The notes under the pieces are model-generated. The model did no database searches, was not told the origin of the DNA, and saw nothing but the letters and a program-made list of their open reading frames with translations. From assembly GCF_003449035.1 (NCBI RefSeq), contig NZ_QRGB01000001.1, forward strand, positions 2,790,001-2,854,000: a DNA stretch of 64,000 nt, read 5' to 3'. Positions within the stretch are counted from its first letter, which is position 1; every line of letters begins with the position of its first letter. Of this stretch, positions 51,493-61,515 are shown in pieces. The stretch comes from Pedobacter indicus. GTDB lineage: Bacteria > Bacteroidota > Bacteroidia > Sphingobacteriales > Sphingobacteriaceae. The translations under genes were made by a program, and so were the position numbers.

Positions 51493-51960
51493 TTATAGAG
51501 TATTATTAATGGTATAACTTATACCATTAAACGAAAAGGAACTGTTTTTATTTTTCCCATTGAAAATTTGTCCAAGAGGCGACGCAGGCGATAATACCAT
51601 AACTTTGTGGCCATCAACGAGCAGCTGCCCCAGACTGATCGATAAATAAAACAACCCTCGGTTCGTATCGATCAGTGAACCAAGGACAACCTGATCATTG
51701 GAGTTTATATCCTCAAGCTGCTCCAGTTGAAAAAGTGCTTTCTTTGCTTCCAATAACTGAGATTGATTTCGTTCAATTTCTTGTTGCATCATTTCTCGTG
51801 TTGTCTCATACTTATCACCGGCACTGCTTTTGGTATCCTCGGCACCAGCATGCTCTGCTTGTTCGATGGCTACCTCGATGTTTGCTACCCTTTCCCTAAT
51901 TTGCTGATGACAAGATTGGAAAACCAGCTTTTTGAGTTCATCATTTATTTGTGAATTCAT
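51493..51960 (-). CDS. GreA/GreB-like transcription-factor-related protein
   Basis: A 155-residue protein with an N-terminal coiled coil (DKYETTREMMQQEIERNQSQ, LLEAKKALFQLEQL) and a C-terminal FKBP-like end (VMVLSPASPLGQIFNGKNKN). Both parts recall GreA/GreB, where SP-SPIG--L-GK is the signature. The tip acidic residues of real Gre factors are not clearly present, so it may bind RNA polymerase without cleavage stimulation. Databases often label such Bacteroidota proteins as 3-oxoacyl-ACP synthase, which the sequence does not support. It is the first gene of the OMP-gldK-gldN unit. Confidence 0.7.
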   Translation of the reverse strand: MNSQINDELKKLVFQSCHQQIRERVANIEVAIEQAEHAGAEDTKSSAGDKYETTREMMQQEIERNQSQLLEAKKALFQLEQLEDINSNDQVVLGSLIDTNRGLFYLSISLGQLLVDGHKVMVLSPASPLGQIFNGKNKNSSFSFNGISYTINNTL

Positions 51961-52053
51961 TATTTATTTGCTCCATTTAAATCCCGCTCCATAGATTATC
52001 CAGAAAAACTTAAAACAACAAGCAATTACCCTGCCTTAATTCACCCCTCGACT

Positions 52054-53796
52054 TTACTTCCGTTCGCCTACCTGTTGGCGCCACATTGCATAATAAAGTC
52101 CTTTCTGTTCTAACAATTCCACATGAGAGCCTACCTCAGACACTTTTCCCCGCTCAAGCACATAAATCAGATCAGCATGCATGATCGTTGATAATCGATG
52201 GGCAATCAATATCGTAATCCGCTCTTTGCTCAAAGAAAGTTCACGAATAGTCTGTGTAATTTCATCTTCCGTCAATGAATCCAATGCAGAAGTCGCTTCA
52301 TCAAAAATAAGTAAACGCGGCTGTCGTAATAAAGCACGGGCAATAGAAATACGCTGCTTTTCGCCCCCGGACAGCTTTAATCCGCTTTCTCCAAGAACCG
52401 TATTAATCCCATCTTCGGATCGTGCTAATAAATGATCACATGAAGCTTTGTGAAGCGCATCTAAAATCTCGTCGTCAGTAGCATCTCCTTTAACAAAAAG
52501 CAGGTTCTCTTTAATCGTACCAGCGAAAAGCTGGGTGTCTTGCGTAACAAAGCCAATTTGCCGGCGTAAAACATTATAGCGTATTTCCGATGATAAATAT
52601 TCGTTAAACAAAATATTCCCTTGTACTGGCCGGTATAAGCCTACCAACAATTTGACAAGTGTAGACTTTCCAGAACCAGAAGGCCCCACAAAGGCAACAG
52701 TCTGACCTAAATCCACGTGAAAAGAAATACCGTCAATTGCATTTACTGCGGAACTTCGATGCCTGAACACAACATCGTTAAAAGAAATACGAGTTAGCGC
52801 ACCCAGCTCTTTTGGGTTTTCGGGCCTTCGTTCAATCGGCTTTTGCATCAATTCGTCAAAATTGTTGACCGAAGCTTCGACTTCGCGGTAACTAAGAATA
52901 ATATTTCCCAAATCCTGCAATGGAACAAAAATCGAAGTCGAAATAAATTGCATGGTTATTAATTCCCCTGTGGTTAAAATATCACGAAAGATTAGCCATA
53001 AGAGTATAAACAAGATAGACTGACGCAAAATATTTAGTGTTGTTCCCTGCAAAAAAGAAAGAGTTCTCACTCTTTTGGTTTTTAACATTTCCAACTCGTA
53101 AATACTTCTCGTTTGTGCGTTTAACTTTCTTATTTCAGGAAATGTCAAGCCTAAACTTTTCACCAATTCGATGTTTCTAAGTGATTCAGTAATCACTCCA
53201 GCCATTTTATTGGTTTCTCGGTTAATTGTTCGCTGCACCGTCTTAATCTTCTTACTAAGCATACCTGTTAATGATCCGAGCAATAGTATCCCAATAACAA
53301 AGACAGGTACCAGTAGCCAATTTTTACTTACCGAGTACCAAACAAGAAAACCTAAACCGACGATAGAAGAAAACAGTATATTGATGAAAGAGTTTAAGAA
53401 GCGTTCCGTATCCACCTTTACTTTTTGTAACACCGAAAGAGTTTCCCCGCTTCGCTGTTCTTCGTATTCCTGAAATGATAATCGAAGAGTTTGTTTGAGC
53501 CCATCGTTAAATATCTGCATCCCGAAGCGCTGTACCGCTAGCCGGGTAAAATATTCCTGAAAAGCCTTTGCTAACCTGGCTGCCAAAGCAAAGGCAACGG
53601 CTATACCTAGCCAGTAAAGCACCCCGTCGATACGCTCTTGTTCAGAAAGGTTATTTATATTATTAGCATATTCATCAACAATCTTCCCAAAGATAATAGG
53701 GTCAATAAGCGTTAGTAGCTGTGCAACACCTGCCAGCAACAAAGCGAGAAGAATCCACCATCTTTGCACTTTAAAATATTTCCAAAGGATACGCAT
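52054..53796 (-). CDS. ABC exporter half-transporter (MsbA/MdlB type)
   Basis: A 580-residue protein with a six-helix exporter domain at ~1-310 (ILLALLLAGVAQLLTLIDPI, FGKIVDEY) and an ATPase domain at ~335-575. Walker A is GPSGSGKSTLVKL, the Q-loop IGFVTQDTQLFAG, signature LSGGEKQRISIARALL, Walker B LLIFDEATSALDS, and the H-loop ILIAHRLST. The full fused layout and lack of a peptidase domain suggest a lipid, drug or peptide exporter acting as a homodimer. It is followed by no related gene; the MBL-fold gene upstream ends 37 bp away. Confidence 0.92.
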   Translation of the reverse strand: MRILWKYFKVQRWWILLALLLAGVAQLLTLIDPIIFGKIVDEYANNINNLSEQERIDGVLYWLGIAVAFALAARLAKAFQEYFTRLAVQRFGMQIFNDGLKQTLRLSFQEYEEQRSGETLSVLQKVKVDTERFLNSFINILFSSIVGLGFLVWYSVSKNWLLVPVFVIGILLLGSLTGMLSKKIKTVQRTINRETNKMAGVITESLRNIELVKSLGLTFPEIRKLNAQTRSIYELEMLKTKRVRTLSFLQGTTLNILRQSILFILLWLIFRDILTTGELITMQFISTSIFVPLQDLGNIILSYREVEASVNNFDELMQKPIERRPENPKELGALTRISFNDVVFRHRSSAVNAIDGISFHVDLGQTVAFVGPSGSGKSTLVKLLVGLYRPVQGNILFNEYLSSEIRYNVLRRQIGFVTQDTQLFAGTIKENLLFVKGDATDDEILDALHKASCDHLLARSEDGINTVLGESGLKLSGGEKQRISIARALLRQPRLLIFDEATSALDSLTEDEITQTIRELSLSKERITILIAHRLSTIMHADLIYVLERGKVSEVGSHVELLEQKGLYYAMWRQQVGERK

Positions 53797-53833
53797 AGGC
53801 TATTAAACAAAAATAAACGGCATAAAACTAGAA

Positions 53834-54577
53834 TCAGACCACAACCTGAAGTCCATCGTATGCATATTCGATAGCTAGCAAATCGAGTCTTTCCAGCATC
53901 TCGTTATCAAAATGAGTCAATAACATTCGCTTACAAGACAATTCACTAACATGCTCCAATAGAACCTGGTAGCTCATATGTCCCGGAATCTTCTTCTCGT
54001 AAAAATTACATTCGCAGATAAACAGATTTGTATCTTTCGCCAACGATATCAACGTTGGAGTCCACTCCGTATCACCTGAATAAGCAATTACCCTATCTCC
54101 CAGAGCGATCCGTAACCCATGAGGAAGCGATTCGGCTTTGTGGACGACTCGCATTGCGGTAACCTCTAGACCCTTTACCATAAAGGGTGCATCATCAGAA
54201 TATACATGGAATTGTAAATCTAGTTTTGAAAGAAATTCAGTACCAGGGTATAAGAGCTTGGCTAGCTTTTCAAGCTTTTTCTTACAGCCTTCAGGTGCGA
54301 TAATAGAGATAGGCGTCGTCCTCTGGTAAACGGCGGCCTCCAGAAGTAAAAAAGGGAGACCACCGAAATGGTCTCCGTGCAAATGAGATATAAAAATAAG
54401 GTCAATATCATTGACCGAAAGTTTATTGCTTTTCAATCCCTGTAATGTGTTTACACCACAGTCAATCAGAAAGTTTAATGATTTAGTGGTTACGTGAAAA
54501 CAAGTTTGTCTTCTGCCACCACTATTAAAAGCATCTCCACTTCCAATAACTGTCAAGCTAATATCTTCAGTTCTCAA
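53834..54577 (-). CDS. MBL-fold metallo-hydrolase (RNase Z-like)
   Basis: A 247-residue metallo-beta-lactamase-fold protein. LTVIGSGDAFNSGGRRQTCF is the RNase Z-like start, NFLIDCGVNTLQGL follows, and FISHLHGDHFGGLPFLLLEA is the HxHxDH zinc motif. YSGDTEWTPTLISLAKDTNL provides the later metal Asp and LLTHFDNEML the last His. Length is shorter than tRNase Z and the exosite arm is missing, so it is more likely a small-molecule phosphodiesterase or lactonase. Same strand as the ABC exporter, 37 bp before it. Confidence 0.87.
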   Translation of the reverse strand: MRTEDISLTVIGSGDAFNSGGRRQTCFHVTTKSLNFLIDCGVNTLQGLKSNKLSVNDIDLIFISHLHGDHFGGLPFLLLEAAVYQRTTPISIIAPEGCKKKLEKLAKLLYPGTEFLSKLDLQFHVYSDDAPFMVKGLEVTAMRVVHKAESLPHGLRIALGDRVIAYSGDTEWTPTLISLAKDTNLFICECNFYEKKIPGHMSYQVLLEHVSELSCKRMLLTHFDNEMLERLDLLAIEYAYDGLQVVV

Positions 54578-54647
54578 ATTTCTAAGGGTTTTCCTAAAAG
54601 AACGATTAAAACCCTTTCTTGTTTGAACACATTAGCAGACAGCATAA

Positions 54648-55088
54648 CTATTCATCCACACAAGGGTTATTGTAATCAAAGTTGATCATCCAGTGAACCC
54701 CAAATTGATCTTTGAAGCTACCGTAATAAGCACCCCAAAAGGTATCTTCCAGAGGCATCTCAATGGTGCCTCCTGCGGATAAACCATTAAATAAACGATC
54801 AGCCTCTTCTTTGCTGGTCGGATGCAAAGAAATATAATTATTATTTCCTTCAACTAAGGTATGCCCCATAGAAGGAACAATATCCGAGGCCATTAAAAAT
54901 AGATCGTCAGATATACGTAGAGAGACATGCATAACACGGTTTTTTTCCTCGTCAGATAAATCTTCAGTACCCGGCGCGTCACCCATCTTAGACATACCAC
55001 CAACAAACTCACCACCGAAAACAGATTTGTAAAAATTGAATGCTTCTTCAGCCTTGCCGTCGAAATTCAAATAAGGATGTATTTTCAT
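54648..55088 (-). CDS. VOC/PhnB-like glyoxalase-superfamily protein
   Basis: A 146-residue protein with the PhnB pattern: MKIHPYLNFDGKAEEAFNFY, KSVFGGEFVGGMSKMGDAPG, ISDDLFLMASDIV, and WGAYYGSFKDQFGVHWMINF at the end. The fold is vicinal-oxygen-chelate. PhnB-type proteins are usually of unknown activity. It is a single gene between the MBL-fold and sulfatase genes. A double-domain relative is encoded at 57702. Confidence 0.88.
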   Translation of the reverse strand: MKIHPYLNFDGKAEEAFNFYKSVFGGEFVGGMSKMGDAPGTEDLSDEEKNRVMHVSLRISDDLFLMASDIVPSMGHTLVEGNNNYISLHPTSKEEADRLFNGLSAGGTIEMPLEDTFWGAYYGSFKDQFGVHWMINFDYNNPCVDE

Positions 55089-55215
55089 AATTTTAATGTT
55101 TTCTATTTATATGATAAAAGTAGGACACATTTTAAATATTCCAGGTGGCAGAAAACGTCATTAAAAGAGGTGATAGCGACAAACATTCTTACTACACCAC
55201 TCGCTTAATGGGTTA

Positions 55216-56826
55216 TTACCTCTTCTTTGTGGCTTCCAGATACAGGTTCAAAAAGCGTTCGTTATTTTCATCAGAGTCGCCGTATTTAGTGCGGGTCTGT
55301 TCAAGTTTTTCATGCATTTCTCGCCTTACTTCAGCATATTTTGGATCGTCATACACATTTCGTAATTCTTGGGGGTCTTTTTCAAGATCATATAGCTCCC
55401 ATTCGTCTATATCATAATAAAAATGAATCAGTTTATAACGATCCGTCCGTATCCCATAATGCCGCTTCACCATATGGATAGACGGGTATTCGTAGTAGGT
55501 ATAATAAATTGCATCTCGCCATTCCGATGTCTCTCCCGAAACCAGATCTTTGAACGATTCGCCCTGCATATCCGATGGAATATCGACACCTGCATATTCC
55601 AAGAATGTCGGTGCAAAATCCAGATTCTGCACCAATGCATCGATCGTGGTCCCCGCTTCAATTTCTTTCGGATAGCGAATCAAAAGCGGCGTTCGCAATG
55701 ACTCTTCATACATGAAGCGTTTGTCAAACCAACCATGTTCTCCCAAATAGAAACCTTGATCCGAAGTATAAACAACAATGGTATTCTCTGCCAATCCATT
55801 TTTTTCTAAATAGTCCAATAACTCCCCCACACCCTCATCGACTGATGCGATGCTCCCCATATAATCTTGCATGTATCGCTGATAGCGCCAATGCATCAAG
55901 TCCTCTCTCGACATATTCGCATAGCGCTTTTTAAAATCCTCATTAATCGGGTCATAAACGGCATCCCAAGCTGCACGTTGGTCTTTGGTCATCCTACCTA
56001 AGTTGTTATTATAAGCACCTTTATCCCATTCCATATACTCCTCGATTCCTAATTCATCCATAAGCTCTGGTCGTATCTTGGAATCGCCGGCCCAGTTCAT
56101 ATGATCTAATAGATTCATTTCTGCAGATCTTGCAGCCCGTCCACGCCCTTCAAAATCATCAAAAAGTGTTCTTGGCTCTCTAAAAGTCATGCTTGTATAT
56201 TCTTTTAGATGTCTTAATGCGGGGAGCCATTCTCGATGTGGGGCTTTCTGGTGATAGAGTAAAACAAATGGTTTGTTAGGATCTCTTTTATCAAGCCAGT
56301 TTAGGGCTAGTTCAGTCGTTATATCTGTAACATAGCCTGGTATGCGCTTTTTTTTACCGTCGATAATGAAGTCCGGATTATAATAATGCCCTTGACCCGG
56401 CAAGACAGCGGAATAATCAAAACCTTGTGGCAGTCCGTCCATATGTATTTTACCTACCATTGCAGTCTGATAACCAGCCCTCTGAAGTAGTTTTACGAAA
56501 TTATCCTGATCCCAGTCGAACGGTTGCATATTATCGACTTTCCCATTCACAAAACTATGTTTTCCGGTTAACAGAACTGCGCGACTCGGGGCACACAAAG
56601 AATTCGTCACACTTGCACGTGTAAATAGGGCACCTTCTTCTGCCAGACGATCAATATTAGGTGTTTTATTCAAATCATAACCATAAGCGCTTACTGCCTG
56701 ATAGGCGTGGTCGTCGCTCATGATATAAATAATATTAGGTTGTGATTCCTGTGCCTTCAATGTCACGAAAAACACGAGAATAAAACAACCTATAAAAACA
56801 GAACGGAGGTAAAAAACGTTTCTCAT
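55216..56826 (-). CDS. Secreted sulfatase (arylsulfatase family, formylglycine-dependent)
   Basis: The start at 56826 gives a signal peptide (VFIGCFILVFFVTLKAQ); the extension to 56958 overlaps the divergent Usp gene. The 536-residue protein has NIIYIMSDDHAYQAVSAYGY with the metal-binding Asp38/Asp39, then SLCAPSRAVLLTGKH, where Cys78 in C-x-P-S-R is oxidised to formylglycine. VYTSDQGFYLGEHGWFDK provides the Asp-Gln/His metal region. The maturase (anSME or FGE) is not encoded here. It probably removes sulfate from polysaccharides or glycans. It lies near the CocE hydrolase and sugar genes. Confidence 0.93.
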   Translation of the reverse strand: MRNVFYLRSVFIGCFILVFFVTLKAQESQPNIIYIMSDDHAYQAVSAYGYDLNKTPNIDRLAEEGALFTRASVTNSLCAPSRAVLLTGKHSFVNGKVDNMQPFDWDQDNFVKLLQRAGYQTAMVGKIHMDGLPQGFDYSAVLPGQGHYYNPDFIIDGKKKRIPGYVTDITTELALNWLDKRDPNKPFVLLYHQKAPHREWLPALRHLKEYTSMTFREPRTLFDDFEGRGRAARSAEMNLLDHMNWAGDSKIRPELMDELGIEEYMEWDKGAYNNNLGRMTKDQRAAWDAVYDPINEDFKKRYANMSREDLMHWRYQRYMQDYMGSIASVDEGVGELLDYLEKNGLAENTIVVYTSDQGFYLGEHGWFDKRFMYEESLRTPLLIRYPKEIEAGTTIDALVQNLDFAPTFLEYAGVDIPSDMQGESFKDLVSGETSEWRDAIYYTYYEYPSIHMVKRHYGIRTDRYKLIHFYYDIDEWELYDLEKDPQELRNVYDDPKYAEVRREMHEKLEQTRTKYGDSDENNERFLNLYLEATKKR

Positions 56827-56866
56827 AATAAAGCGGTTTATAGTTCTTATAATTAATATTATTGTC

Positions 56867-57709
56867 ATGGATACTCTAATTATTGCTACCAATTTCTCGG
56901 ATTCATGCACAAATGCAGCAAAATACGGCGCAGCCCTTAGTGAACAATTGGCTGTCAAAGAAATTGTGCTGCTTAATTCTTATGAGCTACCTATTACATC
57001 AGAAGTAAGCATAGCCGATTCTTCTCATATAACAATGCTACGTGATCGTAGTTTGGAAAAACTTGGGGATTTGCAAAAACAGCTGATGCCTCTTCTAGCT
57101 GAAGACATAAATATCAATATAATCGCGAGTGATATATCTATCTTAAAAAGTTTAGAGTTATTGAGGAAAAAATCACCCAATAGTATCGTAATCATGGGCG
57201 CAAGCCGTAAAGGAAGAATCGAAAAACTAATTATGGGTAGTACGACCAGCAGCTTGGTCAGGAACGCGCCTTTACCCCTATTAATTATCCCTCAAGATTC
57301 ACACTTTGTCCTAATAAAAAAAGCAGTATATGCAGTTAACTTTAAAAAGTTAACCAAAAACACACCAATCCAAACAATTACAACAATTGTCCGGCAACTT
57401 AACGCTCAGGTTTTAGTATTAAACGTTGGCCATAATGAGGGCGACAACTTGAAACCAGATCTTACTGAAGACATCTATGAACTCGATAATTTTATGGAGA
57501 GCGAGAAGCCCCAATATTATTACACTGAAAATAAAAACATTGCAGATGGTATATTATCTTTTTCTGACGAACAGGAAGCAGATTTATTAATCACAGTACC
57601 AAAGGATTATGCACTTTTTGAAAGTATATTCCACAAAAGCACCAGTAAGGTTTTAGCTAATAAGACCCATTTACCCTTATTAATATTAAAAGAGAAAAAA
57701 GATGAATGA
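56867..57709 (+). CDS. Universal stress protein with two Usp domains
   Basis: A 280-residue tandem Usp protein. Domain 1 begins MDTLIIATNFSDSCTNAAKY and carries the ATP-binding GASRKGRIEKLIMGSTTSSL pattern (G-2x-G-9x-G-S/T) near 120-140. Domain 2 (~145-280) lacks a clear nucleotide motif and ends LPLLILKEK. Tandem Usp proteins are typical of Bacteroidota and respond to starvation or redox stress. Its stop overlaps the start of the VOC gene by 8 bp, so the two are translationally coupled. It diverges from the sulfatase gene with only 40 bp between them. Confidence 0.9.
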   Translation: MDTLIIATNFSDSCTNAAKYGAALSEQLAVKEIVLLNSYELPITSEVSIADSSHITMLRDRSLEKLGDLQKQLMPLLAEDININIIASDISILKSLELLRKKSPNSIVIMGASRKGRIEKLIMGSTTSSLVRNAPLPLLIIPQDSHFVLIKKAVYAVNFKKLTKNTPIQTITTIVRQLNAQVLVLNVGHNEGDNLKPDLTEDIYELDNFMESEKPQYYYTENKNIADGILSFSDEQEADLLITVPKDYALFESIFHKSTSKVLANKTHLPLLILKEKKDE

Positions 57710-58541
57710 TTCGATTTATCCCTGTCTTTGGTTTGACAATCAGGCAGCTGAAGCCGCCGATTTCTACGGTTCGGTATTCAAAGAAACAGAAGTAACACAG
57801 AAGAGTCCCGTTGCTATAAACATGGAGCTTCATGGACAACGATTTATGCTGCTCAATGGCGGCCCGATGTTTACTGTGAACCCCTCAATATCCTTTTTCG
57901 TTGTATTCGAAACTGATAAAGAACTCGTATATGCTTGGGAGAAACTACGAGAAGGTGGTACTGAGCTCATGGCACTAGACGAGTACCCATGGAGTAAAAA
58001 ATACGGTTGGGTACAAGATCGCTACCATGTTAGCTGGCAATTATCCTACGGAAAACTTGCCGACGTAGGTCAAAAATTCACACCATCCTTGATGTTCGTC
58101 GGAGAACAAAATGGCAAAGCGGAAGAAGCTATCCATTTTTACATGTCGATCTTCGATGAGTCAAAAATTCACGGCATCTTAAACTATTCAGAAGAAGATC
58201 CTGATACAGAAGGGAATGTCAAACATGCACAATTTAATATAAGAAACTATGTTTTAATGGCAATGGACAGTTCTCTGGATCATAACTTCTCCTTCAACGA
58301 AGGAATTTCTCTGGTAGTATCCTGTAAGACTCAAGAGGAAATAGATTATTTTTGGGCAAAACTAACCAAGGGCGGACAAGAAGGCATGTGCGGATGGCTA
58401 AAAGATAAGTACGGCGTTTCATGGCAGATCGTGCCTGCTATCTTAGACAATCTAATGACAGATGAAGATAAGGCTCCTCGTGTTATGGAAGCTTTCTTAA
58501 AAATGAAGAAATTTGATATCGAAACGCTGGTTAAAGCCTGA
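57702..58541 (+). CDS. Double-domain VOC/PhnB-like protein
   Basis: A 279-residue protein with two consecutive 3-dmu-9_3-mt/PhnB domains. The first is IYPCLWFDNQAAEAADFYGS to YGWVQDRYHVSWQLSYGKLA and the second SLMFVGEQNGKAEEAIHFYM to WLKDKYGVSWQIVPAILDNL. Both repeats keep the F-x-N--AEEA-xFY start and W-xD-YGVSWQ end. The start overlaps the Usp stop, so it is expressed with it. Function unknown. Confidence 0.9.
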   Translation: MNDSIYPCLWFDNQAAEAADFYGSVFKETEVTQKSPVAINMELHGQRFMLLNGGPMFTVNPSISFFVVFETDKELVYAWEKLREGGTELMALDEYPWSKKYGWVQDRYHVSWQLSYGKLADVGQKFTPSLMFVGEQNGKAEEAIHFYMSIFDESKIHGILNYSEEDPDTEGNVKHAQFNIRNYVLMAMDSSLDHNFSFNEGISLVVSCKTQEEIDYFWAKLTKGGQEGMCGWLKDKYGVSWQIVPAILDNLMTDEDKAPRVMEAFLKMKKFDIETLVKA

Positions 58542-58545
58542 CCGT

Positions 58546-60420
58546 TTATAACAGCTCAACTTCAATAAACGAAGCGTTTTCTTGATCGTGGTAAATGCGG
58601 TGTGTAGCTTTCTGAAAGTCTGAATCTTCCGCATCACTGTAAATATCTATAAATTTCTGTGGGTTTCGGTCGACTAACGGAAACCATGAATTCTGAACCT
58701 GGATCATGATGCGATGTCCCTTTTTAAATGTGTGTGCCACATCAGGTAACGTATAATCTACGGAAGTCACCTCACCTGGAACAAAAGGTTCTGGTTTTTC
58801 AAAGCTATTGCGAAATTTACCACGTAATACCTCTCCACGTACTAGCATTTGGTAGCCGCCCATAATAATATCAGGATTATGTTGGGGAGCCTGAGCACCC
58901 TGAGGGTATACGTCAATAAGCTTTACAATGTAATCAGCATCCGTGCCTGTCGTTGAAACCTTCAACTTTGCTTTTAACGGACCGACAAGTGTCACATCCT
59001 CAGTCAACACCTCGCTTTGGTAAACCATGACATCTGGTCGCTTCGACGCAAAACGTTGATCATCGATCATATATTCTCTGCTACGCGTCTTATGAACGCC
59101 CTGCTGATAAGGAACTGGTGAACTTGGGTCACTGATATATTCGTCAAAGCTTTCCACTTCTTTTGGAGCGTCAAAACTTAAACTGCCGTTTTTATGAAGA
59201 AATAGTTTCTTGGTTGTTGTACCCTCTGGAGGCCAGGCATTAAAGTTCTTCCACTGATTGCTTCCGGTGAGAAAAACAGTTGCCTCTGCAGCATTAAACT
59301 CACCTTCCCCTTTTAAATAATAATTGAAAAACGGGATTTCTATATTTTTTTGATACCAGGTACCCGTCTCCGATCCAAACTCTATATCACCGAAATAACT
59401 TCCATCGCTTCTCACCCACCCACCATGAAACCAAGGACCCATTACTAAACGATTATCAGCGTGGGGGTTTTGCTTTTCAATCATTTTATATGTATGGAAT
59501 CCACCGAATGTATCTTCTGCATCAAACAATCCGCCAACAACCAATACCGCAGGTTTAATATCGTATAAGTGTCTCACTATTTCACGAGCTTTCCAAAAAG
59601 TATCAAGCGTGCCATGCTCTACCACATCATTCCAAAACCTGATACTGTCGCCGAAATATTCATCTTTGATATTTTTAACCGGCCCTAATTCCATAAAAAA
59701 CTCATAATTATCATTCATCAGGAACTCTACTGACGGTGGAGCGTCTGCACGTGTAACAGGTTTAGGTCTAGGAACACCGAAGCTACTATAAAAGTTAAAT
59801 GCATCAGTCAGAAACAAAGCACCGTTATGATGAAAATCATCCCCTCGGAACCAATCAGTCACCGGGGCCTGCGGCGACACCGCTTTAAGCGCAGGATGTG
59901 CATCTGGCAATGCAGCAGTAGAATAAAATCCAGGATAGGAAATCCCGTACATACCAACCTTCCCATTGTCACTATCCAGGTTTTTCAATAACCAGTCGAT
60001 TGTGTCATAGGTGTCGCTCCCTTCATCAATCTGACTCTTGTCCTTTTTGTCTGCAATGTGTGGTCTGATATCTTCAAATTCCCCTTCACTCATCCACTTA
60101 CCTCTAACATCTTGATATACAAAAATATATCCTTCTCTAACAAATCCGGGACTGGGACCAAGTGTCGTCTTAAACTCATTTTCACCATAGGGAGACACGG
60201 TATAGGGAGTGCGATTTAACAAAATCGGATACTTCTTGCCCTGATCTTTTGGAATGTAGATTGACGTAAAAAGTTTTACGCCATCTCTCATCGGAATCAA
60301 CCGCTCAATTTTTGTATAATTCTCTCGAATATACAGAGAGTCAGAAACCTCTTGAGCGGAAGAAACGTAACCGGCAAATAAAGAAACGAGTAATAACAAT
60401 GATCTTATTTTCATAACCAA
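58546..60420 (-). CDS. CocE/NonD family secreted hydrolase (X-Pro dipeptidyl-peptidase/acylase superfamily)
   Basis: A 624-residue exported protein (signal peptide ending FAGYVSSAQ; an internal ATG at 60414 is equally possible). RDGVKLFTSIYIPKDQGKKY opens the alpha/beta hydrolase domain, and GMYGISYPGFYSTAALPDAH contains the nucleophile Ser161 (GxSYxG). VVGGLFDAEDTFGGFHTYKM holds the expected Asp and GPWFHGGW the His. The C-terminal ~220 residues form the jelly-roll domain (DYTLPDVAHTFKKGHRIMIQ). Relatives include cocaine esterase, alpha-amino-acid ester hydrolases and glutaryl acylases; the substrate is unknown. The LacI gene precedes it by 44 bp on the same strand. Confidence 0.9.
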   Translation of the reverse strand: MVMKIRSLLLLVSLFAGYVSSAQEVSDSLYIRENYTKIERLIPMRDGVKLFTSIYIPKDQGKKYPILLNRTPYTVSPYGENEFKTTLGPSPGFVREGYIFVYQDVRGKWMSEGEFEDIRPHIADKKDKSQIDEGSDTYDTIDWLLKNLDSDNGKVGMYGISYPGFYSTAALPDAHPALKAVSPQAPVTDWFRGDDFHHNGALFLTDAFNFYSSFGVPRPKPVTRADAPPSVEFLMNDNYEFFMELGPVKNIKDEYFGDSIRFWNDVVEHGTLDTFWKAREIVRHLYDIKPAVLVVGGLFDAEDTFGGFHTYKMIEKQNPHADNRLVMGPWFHGGWVRSDGSYFGDIEFGSETGTWYQKNIEIPFFNYYLKGEGEFNAAEATVFLTGSNQWKNFNAWPPEGTTTKKLFLHKNGSLSFDAPKEVESFDEYISDPSSPVPYQQGVHKTRSREYMIDDQRFASKRPDVMVYQSEVLTEDVTLVGPLKAKLKVSTTGTDADYIVKLIDVYPQGAQAPQHNPDIIMGGYQMLVRGEVLRGKFRNSFEKPEPFVPGEVTSVDYTLPDVAHTFKKGHRIMIQVQNSWFPLVDRNPQKFIDIYSDAEDSDFQKATHRIYHDQENASFIEVELL

Positions 60421-60464
60421 GGATTATTGATTGAGTTCAAAGGTATGAAAAATAGAAAAAAGCT

Positions 60465-61484
60465 TTATGCTCCAGAGGATTTTCTTATAACCAACTCTGA
60501 TGCGATCACAATCTCTTCTTTAGGCTTTTGAGGGTCATTGATTTGGTTTAGTAGCACATTCACAGCTTTGCTAGCCACATCAAATAGCGGTTGATATACG
60601 TGGGTTAAGGGTGAATAAAAGAAATCAAATGCATCCCCTTCATCAAAACAAACAATCCCCAGATCATCTGGAATCTTATAATCTAATGCATTGATATATT
60701 TCAGCCCATTTAGAGCCAAGGTATTGGTAGCGAAGAAAATGGAATCAACCGGATCTTTAGCATTCAAGAGCTTGTCAATCTGCGCGGAAATATCCTCTTC
60801 GATATTACCAAAACGGATCTCTGCTATTTGGGAGGGGTCGAGAGACAAACCGCGTTGTCGCAGCGCTTCTTCAGATCCTCTTCTCCGTTCACAAATATGA
60901 ATCAAATTACTTTGATAAGTCACTAGTCCAACTTTCTTATATCCACAGTCCACCAAATGATGTACGGCGTCAACCGATGCTTTATAATTATCCGTCACTA
61001 CATAATTTGTCGGTATATCCGGGAAATAACGGTCAATTAAAACAAGCGGGATTCCTCTGTCCTCAAGGTTTTGAATTTGTTCCTCAGAATTTTCAGTAGG
61101 TGCAATAATAAACCCGTCTACCTGTCGGTTTATTAATACGTCGATCAAATCTTTTGATTTTTCTGCATTCTCGTCAGAACTGCCGAAGATCACGGTATAA
61201 TTATTCTTTTTAGCCTCATCTTCAATTGTTCGGGCAATATTTGAGAAGAAAGGATTCGATATATCAGCTACTATGAGTCCGATGGTATAAGATTTTCCAC
61301 TCTTGAGGCTCTTCGCCAGTTGGTTTGGCTGATAATTTAGCTGTTTGGCAATCTCTCTGATTTTAATAGCCATTTCCTTTCCAACGCGCGCTTCTTTCTC
61401 CTTATTGTTTAAGACATAAGAAACCAGGGCTGTCGATACTCCCGCCGCTTCTGCTATATCTTTTATTGAAACCCTTTTTTTCAT
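60465..61484 (-). CDS. LacI family transcriptional regulator
   Basis: A 339-residue regulator. The N-terminal HTH is SIKDIAEAAGVSTALVSYVL with the hinge LNYQPNQLAKSLKSGKSYTI. The ligand-binding periplasmic-protein-like core runs from IGLIVADISNPFFSNIARTI to ASELVIRKSSGA. It likely binds a sugar and controls nearby carbohydrate genes. It lies 31 bp after the alpha-toroid protein gene, which itself overlaps the ribulokinase-like gene, so it may be the local arabinose or ribulose-type regulator. No operator could be picked out with confidence. Confidence 0.93.
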   Translation of the reverse strand: MKKRVSIKDIAEAAGVSTALVSYVLNNKEKEARVGKEMAIKIREIAKQLNYQPNQLAKSLKSGKSYTIGLIVADISNPFFSNIARTIEDEAKKNNYTVIFGSSDENAEKSKDLIDVLINRQVDGFIIAPTENSEEQIQNLEDRGIPLVLIDRYFPDIPTNYVVTDNYKASVDAVHHLVDCGYKKVGLVTYQSNLIHICERRRGSEEALRQRGLSLDPSQIAEIRFGNIEEDISAQIDKLLNAKDPVDSIFFATNTLALNGLKYINALDYKIPDDLGIVCFDEGDAFDFFYSPLTHVYQPLFDVASKAVNVLLNQINDPQKPKEEIVIASELVIRKSSGA

Positions 61485-61515
61485 CTATTATTGATAAGAA
61501 CCAATCCTTTTAATA

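Noticed and set aside
51493-51960. 3-oxoacyl-ACP synthase annotation
   Set aside because: The protein is 155 residues, coiled-coil plus FKBP-like, with no ketosynthase motifs.
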